NCBI GenBank assembly: GCA_016745075.1
Contig: JADGDD010000006.1
Span: 1-64,000 of the forward strand
Reading direction: 5' to 3'
From: Planctomycetota bacterium
Lineage (GTDB): Bacteria; Planctomycetota; UBA11346
DNA: 64,000 nt
Under the pieces are notes generated by a model. It did no database searches. It saw only the letters and a list, made by a program, of their open reading frames with translations, and was not told where the DNA came from. A program made the position numbers and the translations under genes. Shown here piece after piece: positions 16,816-25,795 of this stretch. The first letter of the stretch is position 1. Every line of letters begins with the position of its first letter.

Positions 16816-18552
16816 ATGGGGTATGATAGCACCAAGGCGCTTGCGGGTAGAATTCCGTATACGATTATAGAAATAGAAGCACCGTATATTACTGATGTGT
16901 TAGCAGCAGAAAATCCCGATGGTTCGGGCCCGTGTTTTAATACACCTGCAACAGCGATTGGTTTTACCGGCTACACGGTGAGCAATAAAACATACACTTT
17001 TGGAGATGAGAATAAACAGGTTCCTGCTGGTATGTCTCTTCTTCCATCTCTTATAAAATATGAAAACCGCTCTCCACGTATAGCCCCCGCGAAGGCGGAA
17101 GGGATAGGTATGCGTGGTGGGGCTGTTATAACAGTGCAGGATGGGCCACATCATGACAGAGACACAGACCCCTATGTTTCAGAACGTTCGTACATTCCTG
17201 AAGAACGCGGTACCTATTGGGGAAAATGGTTGGCTCGCAACCCGTATTATCATGGAAGCACGCTACGGGTACGACAAGGGTATATTGTTGATGGTGCGTA
17301 TAATGCTGATAATTTTAGAGACGCTACATATCATATTGAAGGTATCGATGGGCCTGATAGTCGGGGCCGTGTCACTATCCGTTGCAGTGATATATTACAG
17401 TTTACCGATGGAGACCGCGCACAAGCTCCGCGTGTTTCTTCGGGGCGTTTACTTACGGATATTGATGCGGTCACGACGACGGCAACGCTCACGCCAGAAG
17501 GCGCAGGAGATGGCTACGCTACCAGCGGAATCCTTCGTATCGATGATGAATTAGTTGATTTTACGCGTGTTGATGATGTGCTTACAATGACTCGTGCGTC
17601 ATATAATACTACGTCAGACACTCATAGTGAGGACACGCGTGCACAAGAATGTATATTATGGACAGCAATAAATATTCTTGATATTGTTTATGATTTACTA
17701 GTGAATCATGCGGGAATAAACCCTGTGTTTGTTGACAAACTAGACTGGGAAGGCTCTACAAGTGGTTGGCTCAGTTTACATAATTTAACCGCTATTATAT
17801 CTGAACCTGAGGGTGTGAATACCTTGCTTGCTGAGTTGAGTGAACAATGCTTGTTTTATTTATGGTGGGATGCGGAAGCTGCACTTGTGCGTATGCGTGC
17901 GGTGGCTCCGCAAGTTGGAACGCTGAAAACGATATCAGACACAACAGAAATACTTGCGGGCACTGGTCGGCCTAAGCATAATACGAAGGATCGGTTGACT
18001 GACGTTGTTATGTATATTGGTTTACGCACTCCTGTCAGTAGCTTAACTAAGTCCGCTAGCTTCACGGATGTAGTAGAGTTACCAGACGATGAAGCGGCAA
18101 CTAATTACGGGAGCCGTAAAATACGCACAATATATTCTCGTTGGTTTTTGCAGGATCATCGGGCGCTTGCTGTTATTGCCGTGCATAGAATTGCAAGCCG
18201 CTTTAGGGATGGCACAAAGAGCCTGACTGTAGATGTGGACGCGAAGGACGATAATATCATTCTTGGCGACCCTGTGGCTGTGCATACGCAACGCATACAA
18301 GATAGCACGGGCGGCAATGATGGGGCGGTTGCTATGCAAGTGGTAGAAGCTCGGCGGCATGCGGAAGGTGACAGGATAACGCTTATGCTCGAAACATGGT
18401 CTTTCGCAGCGCGCTATTGTCTCATTGCTCCCGCAAGCATGGATTCGATAGAATATGCCACCGCAAGTGACGAACAAAAAAATATTTATGGATTTATATC
18501 TCCGTCATCAGGTAAGTTTGCAGACGGTACGAACTCTTACGTTATAGGATAA
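16816..18552 (+). CDS. Tail tip / baseplate hub protein
   Basis: 578 residues, starting at the base after the previous stop. The sequence is beta-rich and contains YHIEGIDGPDSRGRVTIRCSD, a SGILRIDDELVDFTRVD segment and an alpha/beta middle (ILDIVYDLLVNHAGINPVF). The C-terminal part, LTDVVMYIGLRTPVSSL to ILGDPVAVHTQRIQD, resembles the beta-barrel hub domains of tail-tip proteins. The order tape measure, distal tail, hub, fibres supports a tip-complex role. No lytic domain is visible in it. Confidence 0.55.
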   Translation: MGYDSTKALAGRIPYTIIEIEAPYITDVLAAENPDGSGPCFNTPATAIGFTGYTVSNKTYTFGDENKQVPAGMSLLPSLIKYENRSPRIAPAKAEGIGMRGGAVITVQDGPHHDRDTDPYVSERSYIPEERGTYWGKWLARNPYYHGSTLRVRQGYIVDGAYNADNFRDATYHIEGIDGPDSRGRVTIRCSDILQFTDGDRAQAPRVSSGRLLTDIDAVTTTATLTPEGAGDGYATSGILRIDDELVDFTRVDDVLTMTRASYNTTSDTHSEDTRAQECILWTAINILDIVYDLLVNHAGINPVFVDKLDWEGSTSGWLSLHNLTAIISEPEGVNTLLAELSEQCLFYLWWDAEAALVRMRAVAPQVGTLKTISDTTEILAGTGRPKHNTKDRLTDVVMYIGLRTPVSSLTKSASFTDVVELPDDEAATNYGSRKIRTIYSRWFLQDHRALAVIAVHRIASRFRDGTKSLTVDVDAKDDNIILGDPVAVHTQRIQDSTGGNDGAVAMQVVEARRHAEGDRITLMLETWSFAARYCLIAPASMDSIEYATASDEQKNIYGFISPSSGKFADGTNSYVIG

Positions 18553-18558
18553 AAAGAT

Positions 18559-19212
18559 ATGACTTATACTTTTGTAGAAATTCCCGATTCTATGCTTATT
18601 GAAAATAAGCCCTTAAGCGTGTCGTGGACATTGCAGGGAAAATATAATCAGTACGCCATCGCTGAGGGGCACGATGATGCCCCGCGTATTGCGGTTGATT
18701 TGAACGGCAAAACGGCGATTGGTACTGACGAAACGAATACAGGCAAGTTTTTACATCCTGACGGTTTGGGCGGTGTCGAGTGGAGAGGCGGCAATAATAA
18801 GATATGGCTCACGGCAAGTGCTGCAGGTTCCAGTGCTACCACGGATACTATCTATAGCCCAGTCGGAATAGAGGGAACCGAGATGTTTTTTACTTCTTCG
18901 GTAGGTTTTAGGGTGGTAGACGAAGGTTCCGGTGTTGCGTTTATGTATACTCCTTTGCTTCTTGTTGTGCAGTCGACTGGGATCAAACTTCTTTATAATT
19001 ACGTTGGGGACTACGGGGTTGTCCCTCCTGCAAGTTTTCTCTCGCTCAATGATGATACGTGGCGTATTATGCTTTCTGCTCCTGGCTCATCTATGCAGAT
19101 AAAAAGCAAATGGGAGGGTAATGTCGCTTATATACAAATACGTTGCCAAACCTCAGCTGGAGCTGGGGCTAAAAAGTCTGAACTTTCTGTATATGGGCAT
19201 CAGTTAAAATAG
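18559..19212 (+). CDS. Unknown tail protein, 217 residues
   Basis: Starts seven bases after the hub gene. It is predicted to be almost entirely beta-structured (FVEIPDSMLIENKPLSVSW, VGFRVVDEGSGVAFMY, SMQIKSKWEGNVAYIQIRC), with a Gly/Asn-rich middle. No signal or membrane segment and no recognised family. It is probably a tail-tip accessory or fibre-base protein by position. The stop is followed by a 280-base gap, so it may close the first part of the late operon. Confidence 0.5.
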   Translation: MTYTFVEIPDSMLIENKPLSVSWTLQGKYNQYAIAEGHDDAPRIAVDLNGKTAIGTDETNTGKFLHPDGLGGVEWRGGNNKIWLTASAAGSSATTDTIYSPVGIEGTEMFFTSSVGFRVVDEGSGVAFMYTPLLLVVQSTGIKLLYNYVGDYGVVPPASFLSLNDDTWRIMLSAPGSSMQIKSKWEGNVAYIQIRCQTSAGAGAKKSELSVYGHQLK

Positions 19213-19494
19213 AATAATTCCATTTGTTCTAGACTTGATACGTGTTGTTCTTGATTTGGTGAGTAAAATAGTATTAATTATATCTCTAAGGAACACTATA
19301 AAGGCAGTGAATTTTAAGTGTGGTGACTTATGATGGCGGTTCGAATAGAATAATTCATCTGCTTTTTTAAAATACAAAATCTTTTTAATTGTGGGTAGTA
19401 CATGAGGGATTGTGTTCTGTAATGGCGTGATTCCTTTGAATATTTTCAAAGGCATGTGCTTTCTTGTTGACGGTGTTGTTTTATTCTGTGCACA
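19213..19494. other. Intergenic stretch with a hairpin
   Basis: About 280 bases without a supported gene. CCTTTGAA (19433-19440) and TTCAAAGG (19445-19452) form a perfect 8-bp stem with a 4-base loop, followed by CATGTGCTTTC. It may end upstream transcription or regulate the fibre genes. Confidence 0.45.
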
Positions 19495-19785
19495 ATGACA
19501 ACACTCTACGACTATATTGTTCCTCCCGTGATTGCTGCTGTGGTTGGCGTGGTTGGTTACTTCTTGAAGTCTTTCTCAAAACAAAATATTGTACTTGCGG
19601 GGTTTCAATCTCAGGTCAAGGCGGTAGAGAATGATGTACAAGAGTTGCGCGATGCGCAATTACAATCTGAAAATTGTATTTTAAAGGCTGTGCGCTCTAT
19701 GCATCAAGAACAGCTTGCTGGTTATGAGTATTTGGAGTTACGCATAGGTTCTTATCAACAGCCGTTTTTAAATTTAGATGTCTGA
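19495..19785 (+). CDS. Small single-span membrane protein, holin/spanin candidate
   Basis: 96 residues. One N-terminal transmembrane helix (about 8-26, VIAAVVGVVGYFLKS) is followed by a coiled-coil-like part (QVKAVENDVQELRDAQLQS). Small proteins of this shape in tail gene clusters are often holins or membrane-anchored lysis accessories. No endolysin is recognised nearby, so this is the only candidate lysis gene in the element. The start lacks a clear ribosome-binding site. Confidence 0.45.
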   Translation: MTTLYDYIVPPVIAAVVGVVGYFLKSFSKQNIVLAGFQSQVKAVENDVQELRDAQLQSENCILKAVRSMHQEQLAGYEYLELRIGSYQQPFLNLDV

Positions 19786-19917
19786 GGTGAATTGTGAATA
19801 GCTGTGCTCTGAGTGTTGTATCTCCTATTCTATTCTTGTTATATAAGTGTAGGATCTGTATGTTCTTCACTGGGCAAGTACAAGAAGGACTATAAACAAA
19901 GAAGGTATGCGTCCCTA

Positions 19918-22900
19918 ATGGCTTTTATTATTGATGATAGGTATTCCTACGTGGCATCAGCTGATGCACAGGAAAGCGGCGTTGAATTACCAGCTTTGAT
20001 TGGCGTGGAGGCAGGAGACCTGCTGATGCTGCTCTGGGGCTGTAAGGATGATAATGTTATTAGTATAGATGGTGCTGGGTGGATAGAAGTACCGAATACA
20101 AATCCTTCATTAGCCTATTTAGAAGTACGTGCGTATTATAAGTTTGCAACGAATGATGATGAACAATGTTCGCCATATACGGTTTCTGCTGCGCAAGATA
20201 CATATATGCATACCTTGTGTATTCGTGGGGTTGATCCTACGGTGCCTTTTGTAGATAGTGGGTCTTCTGGTTTTTCTAGTGCTGCTAATACACAGCTTGT
20301 ATACCCTGCGCTTACGGCTACAGCAGATAACCAATTAGCGATATACCTGTCTCTGTCTGATGGTGATGATATTACCGCAGCTACGCATGCAGGCGTGCGT
20401 AAAATGTATCATGCTTCTGATAGCATCATGTATCAACGAGTCGTTACATCTGGTCCTGTTCCAGCATTTGAAGATGCTGTAGATTCTGATCAGACCTGTG
20501 CACTGGGTTTTATTTTTAATGATGATAACGCAAATACGGTATTGCCTCTTGATATTCAACCCATCAACGCTTTGTCTGTGCTGATACCAGATATACGCAA
20601 TGATGCAGGTTGGAGAGAGGCTGTTTATGCAAGTGGCTATGATATTCTTACAGGTGCCCCTCGTGTGACGCAAACACCCATATTATCGGTTTATGGGGCT
20701 GCCAATCAATGGCGGTTTCGTGTAGATCAAGCAGCGAGTTTGTCGTCTTTATCTGGTGGTGAGTTAATTACCTTTGCGAGTGGAAGTACGGCACTTTTTG
20801 GTAGCTATGATCAACAAGACACTCTTTCTGGTGGAAGGGGTAGTTTGGTTGTATATAATTACACTGGTACAGGTGAGGCGGATAATAGCGTTTGTACATT
20901 TACTGGGGGCTCTGCACAGATGTGGAGTACCGGCAGTAATTACCAAATGGATATAACGGGCTGGATTAAAAGTTCCGAAAAAATAACAGATTATGCGAGT
21001 GTGAAAATTGATGGGGCGAGTGCACTTGGAATAAGTGATGGTGTGTATTTTGTCAAAGATCATGATGTTCTTGATTCTGCAGCCGAAACATATTGGTATA
21101 AATTTTATTCAGATGCAAAACAGTTTTCTTTTGGTACCGTGCAAGTGCCAACGGTCGGCTCTGTGGTAGCAAATGTGCATCCATATAATATGATTGAAGT
21201 TGATATACCATATGTGGCTGGTACAGAAAATCGATATTGGTACGAAGATAATAGCAGTTCTCAAAAGGCTTGGTCTACAAATATTGTTGGTACGACTATG
21301 TCTTATACAGTGCCGAAAGACTATATGAATAAGAAATTAGCCTTGTGGGTGCGTAATTATAATAATAATGGTAAATATATATATTGCTTGGCCATTGATG
21401 CAGCAAATGAATGGAAGTTGTGGCGTATACACAGTAAGTATGCTGATGATTATCAGGGGGCCGTGCCAGAATATAAATATATAGATATTGCGAGTATTGA
21501 CACACCACTACGCTCTAGCGGCGGTGTCTTTGATGTGACGCAAGTAAAATATATAGGTATACCTTTTCAGGCATCGTCAAACACTTCTCGCTACCCTGCA
21601 TTTACTTATGATCAGTACGAAGTCGTTACACAAACCGTCTATGGTGGTGGAGAGAGCAAAAAAGTAACCTGGTCGGATATAGAGAAGATGGTCAATGCTG
21701 AGTTGAATTTGTTTGGTACACAGTTTAAAGAAACCGTACAAAGTATTGTAGGTTCCCAATATGTGCTCAGTAGAGACATAAAGTTTTCCTGTGCATTGGA
21801 TATGACAAATCAAGCTCTTTCTTTTCCACCGCAAGCTGATGGTGCGCAGGTTTTTTTGTTCAACGTTGATGCTGGTGTCGTGGGTATAGAGACAGATACG
21901 GCTAGTGGTGTTGTTAATACATCGCTTGTGTCAAGTGATAAAGGTGCATATATCACGCATACTACAGATGATACTATCGATTATACGGGGACTATTTTTA
22001 GCGCCTATACCCCTACCTTACAAAGCGGTAAAGAATACAGACAAGTCTCTTTTATTGCCTGCCAGCAAATTACAGGCGGTGCAGAGTTGGTAAATTGTAC
22101 TGTATCAAAACATACAGGAAATGGCGCGATCTTATTTGACGGTCTTGTCTCTGGCGGTAATTATACTGATAATTCTTATGCTATAGAAATTGATACGGCT
22201 GGTGACTACACTTTAAATGGTTGTACGTTTTCAGGTAATACGAAAGATATTAACGTAACAGCTTCAAGTGGTACTGTAACTATTATAACAGATGTGATAG
22301 GGTTGACCTATCAAAGTGCTGGTGCTACGGTTGTGATTGTTGCACCATTAACTAACTATACGCTTGCTTTGCCTTTTATTATTGATGGTTCTCGTGTGTG
22401 TGTCCGTAATGTAACCAGAAGTACTATTTTATCTAACGAGATTGTTGCAGGCGGTGGCTTTTCTGCACAGTATGTGAAAGATTCTGGGTATGATGCTGCT
22501 GATGTAGGTATCTATGTTGTTACTTATCAATCTGGAACAATAGCGAAAGAGACCATTGTTGGTTCCTTTTTGTTCCCGTCTGAGACATCAATAAATAGTA
22601 TTCCTGTCACGCAAGAAGATCAAGAACAATATAATGCTTATGGTGTTGATGGTTCAACGGTTGATGAGTTTGTGTGGGATAACAGTAATCTTGAAGTCGA
22701 TGTCAATGATGCTGATAATAGTACCTATATACAACGAATTGGTGCATGGTATTATTATTGGATTACAACTGCTCAGGGAATAATGGAAACAACTGGAGCA
22801 CTCACCTGGGTATCTCTTAACGATATTCTTGTGCATGCTGTACTTGATATGACCATTGATAATAAGAAGGTAGAACCGTTACTTATTGCTGGTGGAAGAT

Positions 22901-23067
22901 TGCATCGTGATGATGAACAAACAGTTATCGCAGCTTTGTCCAATTCCATACAGATGGACTATGACCCTGTATACGTTACTGCTACTGGTGGCAGCGCCTT
23001 AACTACAGCGGAAAATGCTGCTCTTATGAATATGGTTGATAATATAATGGGATATACAGGACCATGA
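19918..23067 (+). CDS. Large tail fibre / receptor-binding protein
   Basis: About 1049 residues from the ATG at 19918; the upstream in-frame part at 19813 has a hydrophobic, cysteine-rich look unlike the rest. The product is long, beta-rich and Gly/Ser/Thr-rich. It contains EAGDLLMLLWGCKDDN near the start (a segment of phage fibres that report solvent-exposed beta-sandwiches), a coiled coil near VTWSDIEKMVNAELNLF, and repeated short strands toward the end (GNTKDINVTASSGTVTI), suggesting a beta-helix. It is probably a trimeric fibre. Its stop overlaps the next gene. The fibre role is inferred from size, composition and position. Confidence 0.6.
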   Translation: MAFIIDDRYSYVASADAQESGVELPALIGVEAGDLLMLLWGCKDDNVISIDGAGWIEVPNTNPSLAYLEVRAYYKFATNDDEQCSPYTVSAAQDTYMHTLCIRGVDPTVPFVDSGSSGFSSAANTQLVYPALTATADNQLAIYLSLSDGDDITAATHAGVRKMYHASDSIMYQRVVTSGPVPAFEDAVDSDQTCALGFIFNDDNANTVLPLDIQPINALSVLIPDIRNDAGWREAVYASGYDILTGAPRVTQTPILSVYGAANQWRFRVDQAASLSSLSGGELITFASGSTALFGSYDQQDTLSGGRGSLVVYNYTGTGEADNSVCTFTGGSAQMWSTGSNYQMDITGWIKSSEKITDYASVKIDGASALGISDGVYFVKDHDVLDSAAETYWYKFYSDAKQFSFGTVQVPTVGSVVANVHPYNMIEVDIPYVAGTENRYWYEDNSSSQKAWSTNIVGTTMSYTVPKDYMNKKLALWVRNYNNNGKYIYCLAIDAANEWKLWRIHSKYADDYQGAVPEYKYIDIASIDTPLRSSGGVFDVTQVKYIGIPFQASSNTSRYPAFTYDQYEVVTQTVYGGGESKKVTWSDIEKMVNAELNLFGTQFKETVQSIVGSQYVLSRDIKFSCALDMTNQALSFPPQADGAQVFLFNVDAGVVGIETDTASGVVNTSLVSSDKGAYITHTTDDTIDYTGTIFSAYTPTLQSGKEYRQVSFIACQQITGGAELVNCTVSKHTGNGAILFDGLVSGGNYTDNSYAIEIDTAGDYTLNGCTFSGNTKDINVTASSGTVTIITDVIGLTYQSAGATVVIVAPLTNYTLALPFIIDGSRVCVRNVTRSTILSNEIVAGGGFSAQYVKDSGYDAADVGIYVVTYQSGTIAKETIVGSFLFPSETSINSIPVTQEDQEQYNAYGVDGSTVDEFVWDNSNLEVDVNDADNSTYIQRIGAWYYYWITTAQGIMETTGALTWVSLNDILVHAVLDMTIDNKKVEPLLIAGGRLHRDDEQTVIAALSNSIQMDYDPVYVTATGGSALTTAENAALMNMVDNIMGYTGP

Positions 23068-23273
23068 CCCTTTGGCAAAAAATACAAGCTGCTAGTGCTT
23101 TACCTACGAATGCAGGTCACAGTATGTGGGATCATGTACAGGCATTGGGTAACGGTTTATTAAGCAGTAGTCAAACAACTGTAGCGGTGCAGGGTGGTGT
23201 GTTTGTATCCATCCAGAGCGGTACGAGTGTGAATATTGAAACGAAAACAACAATAGAGGTGATAGATGACTAA
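23064..23273 (+). CDS. Small tail-associated protein, 69 residues
   Basis: ATGA overlap with the fibre gene. It has an N-terminal helix (TLWQKIQAASALPTNAG), then short beta strands (TTVAVQGGVFVSIQSGTSVNI). It overlaps the next gene by eight bases. No family is recognised; it may be a fibre assembly or linking protein. Confidence 0.5.
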   Translation: MTLWQKIQAASALPTNAGHSMWDHVQALGNGLLSSSQTTVAVQGGVFVSIQSGTSVNIETKTTIEVIDD

Positions 23274-23607
23274 ACAAAATGACGAATTGGTTTCCGGTAA
23301 TGATTTTATTATTACCGTGGACGCATCTTTGGATGGGAATACGGATTTTTCTGGGTATACTACAGAGGCATCACTGCTCGATAAAGATCGTGCTTCAATT
23401 ATTGATTTCACAGTACAAACAGAGACAGCGGACTGGGCCACGGGAATAATTCGTGTGAAATTTGTTCGTGCAGGTGATGCTACGCTTATTGCAGCGGGTA
23501 CCTATTATTTAGAAGTGCGAGTAACGAGTCCTCAGAATGAAATGGTCTCTTTGACTCCTTTTCCTGAAGTGGTCGTTATTCAAGGTTCAACAGTGGTGTC
23601 ACCATGA
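23266..23607 (+). CDS. Beta-sandwich tail protein related to the C-terminus of the next gene
   Basis: 113 residues, one immunoglobulin-like/BppU-like domain: GNDFIITVDASLDGNTDFSG, EASLLDKDRASIIDFT, WATGIIRVKFVRAGDATL and GTYYLEVRV. The same order of strands recurs at the end of the neighbouring 697-residue protein (CSATLQTRKTNSS, WTQGEVFVEFESATLN, TGYYHVMWT), so the two probably share ancestry or dock to the same partner. Such domains attach receptor-binding proteins to phage baseplates. Confidence 0.55.
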   Translation: MTKQNDELVSGNDFIITVDASLDGNTDFSGYTTEASLLDKDRASIIDFTVQTETADWATGIIRVKFVRAGDATLIAAGTYYLEVRVTSPQNEMVSLTPFPEVVVIQGSTVVSP

Positions 23608-25697
23608 GTAGATTTGTATATTTAGAGAAATTTAGTAGCACAGAGTCTATGCAGGGTCTCAATCGCCTTGGTGGTGGTACCAGTGTCTTTAGTGGTAGTG
23701 GTGGTGTAGCAACTTATGATGCTGGTACCGCTACTTGTACACTGGATACCTTGGCAGATGGTTTTGCTGGTTTGGTGACAACGTTTAAAGGGCGTACAGG
23801 TAATCCTCATAATTTGGATTCGAATAAAATGTATGGTCCTTTGGTTGAGACTGCCTATCAAGGAACTTTAAATTCCATACGTATTCACTGTACGGGAACT
23901 GCTGCCAAAGAAATAAAAATACGCATAGAAGACGGCTCAGGTGGTTGGTTACACTCCGCAACAGAAGTGTTGTCTGGTGGTATTGAGATCATTGATTTTG
24001 TTATCTCATCACCACTTGTTGGTATGAATAGAGTTGTAGTTGAAGCAGGTTATCTTTCTCTGTTAACGGTACAGGCTATTGAGCTTGAAATAACAGATCA
24101 TGTTTTTACGAACACGTATGAGCAAGTTTCTTTTGATTGTTTCATGGGATTGTTGCGTTTGTATAATGAGTCTACTAACCGTGTTTGTGATACGAGTGCG
24201 TTTGATTATGATGAATTAAATGCGACTGCTTTAGGCGGTGCGCTAGCTATGATGCTGTATATGGGTGTAGAGCGTGGATGGGTTTCTCAGGTAAATGCAG
24301 AAGGTACTGGGGCGGCTCTCGTAACCGAAATGTTGAGTGCTCCTAATATTAATGGGTGGTTTGCACATTTTACTAAAGCCGGTGGTGTTGTTGCTAATGG
24401 TTCGGAATACTCAACTATAGATACAGCTATTGGTTTGGTGTCTGCAGATATTGCTATGCGTGGACTTGGATGTACAGCAGAAGCTGCTGCTGTTGCAGCT
24501 CGTATTCAAGCGCTAGGGTATTCAGACCCGAATTTTATTCATCCGACTCTCAGCCGAGTGTCTCATGGATATGCGAATGATGGTGTAACTGTTCTTAATT
24601 ACCATTGGGACCAATGGGGAGCGGAATCCGCACTTATTCAAATACTCTACTGGATGCAATTTCCAGAAGAGCCTGCTTTTAATATTGTGCAAGATCCACC
24701 AAGTTGGGACGGTGTCGGGTTTACAACTGAAATGACGGCGCTGTGGTTTCGTAATTTTGGCGTGGAGGATGTGCTGGATCATGCTGGAATAAACTGGCGT
24801 ATAGAACGTCAGCTGCTGCGTGCGGAGCAAAAAGCAGTGACAACGAATACACTTTATGGGTATTCAGAAGCAGAAGTGCGTATCTCTGATTCACAAACAG
24901 CGTATAGAGCCTTTGGTTCAGGTGGTGATCAGGGGGTTCCTATTATTCTGGATACTGGCGGCAATGGTCCCTGGGTTACGCCCTCGTATCCGTTGATGAG
25001 TGCATCGAGTGATCTTGCCAGTGTTCTAACAGATATCCAAGAACCAAAATTTCAATCGCTTACTCGTATATATGGTGTGGCTGAATCCGCTTGGGTGGAT
25101 ACGCCAACGAATACAACAGTGAGTGTTCATTGGGTACTTTCGTCTCTGCGATTGTTCTTTTGTTCAGTTGGTGCGTATCATGCTGCTTTATTGTCTGAAG
25201 AGCCTGTTGCAGCAGATCCTATCTATTTGACGGCAGCAGCAGGTGTTTTGGGAGTTACAGCCAATACCTATGCTCCTGTGGTTGGCATAGCACCGCCTGT
25301 AGGGGCTTTTATCGCAGTTGATACATCAATACAAAGGATCGTAGAAATGACGAATAGCAAGCAAGTAATTGGTAATGCGTGGGCATGTTCAGCCACCTTA
25401 CAAACTCGAAAAACCAATAGCTCTCTGCGGAGTATTTTTAATCTTATTACGGGCAACGTGACTGCATTAAATGCTTCGCTTGTGTATGATGCTACTGATG
25501 AAGTATTGACGACACAGGCAAGCATTAATGCGACTCCTGCTGATTGGACACAGGGCGAAGTTTTTGTTGAATTTGAGAGCGCTACATTAAATGCACTCAA
25601 CCTTCGTACGGGATATTATCATGTGATGTGGACAGCTACTATAGATGATGAACCATATTCTTGGGTGGGTGAATCATTTCTTGCTGAGTTTTCATAA
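23604..25697 (+). CDS. Tail protein with glycoamylase-like (GH144-type) toroid domain
   Basis: 697 residues. The N-terminus (about 1-170) is a Gly-rich beta-sandwich. Residues about 190-500 carry the pattern of the glycoamylase-like (alpha/alpha)6 family (PF10091, home of endo-beta-1,2-glucanases): NGWFAHFTKAGG, SEYSTIDTAIGL, YHWDQWGAESALIQILYWM, TLYGYSEAE, and later ASSDLASVLTDI and RIYGVAESAW. The C-terminal 110 residues form a BppU/Ig-like domain matching the preceding gene. A tail spike that cuts a surface glycan, as a depolymerase, is inferred. The exact substrate and activity are not known. It ends the late operon. Confidence 0.65.
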   Translation: MSRFVYLEKFSSTESMQGLNRLGGGTSVFSGSGGVATYDAGTATCTLDTLADGFAGLVTTFKGRTGNPHNLDSNKMYGPLVETAYQGTLNSIRIHCTGTAAKEIKIRIEDGSGGWLHSATEVLSGGIEIIDFVISSPLVGMNRVVVEAGYLSLLTVQAIELEITDHVFTNTYEQVSFDCFMGLLRLYNESTNRVCDTSAFDYDELNATALGGALAMMLYMGVERGWVSQVNAEGTGAALVTEMLSAPNINGWFAHFTKAGGVVANGSEYSTIDTAIGLVSADIAMRGLGCTAEAAAVAARIQALGYSDPNFIHPTLSRVSHGYANDGVTVLNYHWDQWGAESALIQILYWMQFPEEPAFNIVQDPPSWDGVGFTTEMTALWFRNFGVEDVLDHAGINWRIERQLLRAEQKAVTTNTLYGYSEAEVRISDSQTAYRAFGSGGDQGVPIILDTGGNGPWVTPSYPLMSASSDLASVLTDIQEPKFQSLTRIYGVAESAWVDTPTNTTVSVHWVLSSLRLFFCSVGAYHAALLSEEPVAADPIYLTAAAGVLGVTANTYAPVVGIAPPVGAFIAVDTSIQRIVEMTNSKQVIGNAWACSATLQTRKTNSSLRSIFNLITGNVTALNASLVYDATDEVLTTQASINATPADWTQGEVFVEFESATLNALNLRTGYYHVMWTATIDDEPYSWVGESFLAEFS

Positions 25698-25795
25698 CAG
25701 CAGTACAGAAGAAATAGACATTTTGTAATGATGACTATGTAGCACGGTGTTTATTCGTTTCGTGTAAATTATGTGTTTTATAATACCTACATTCC

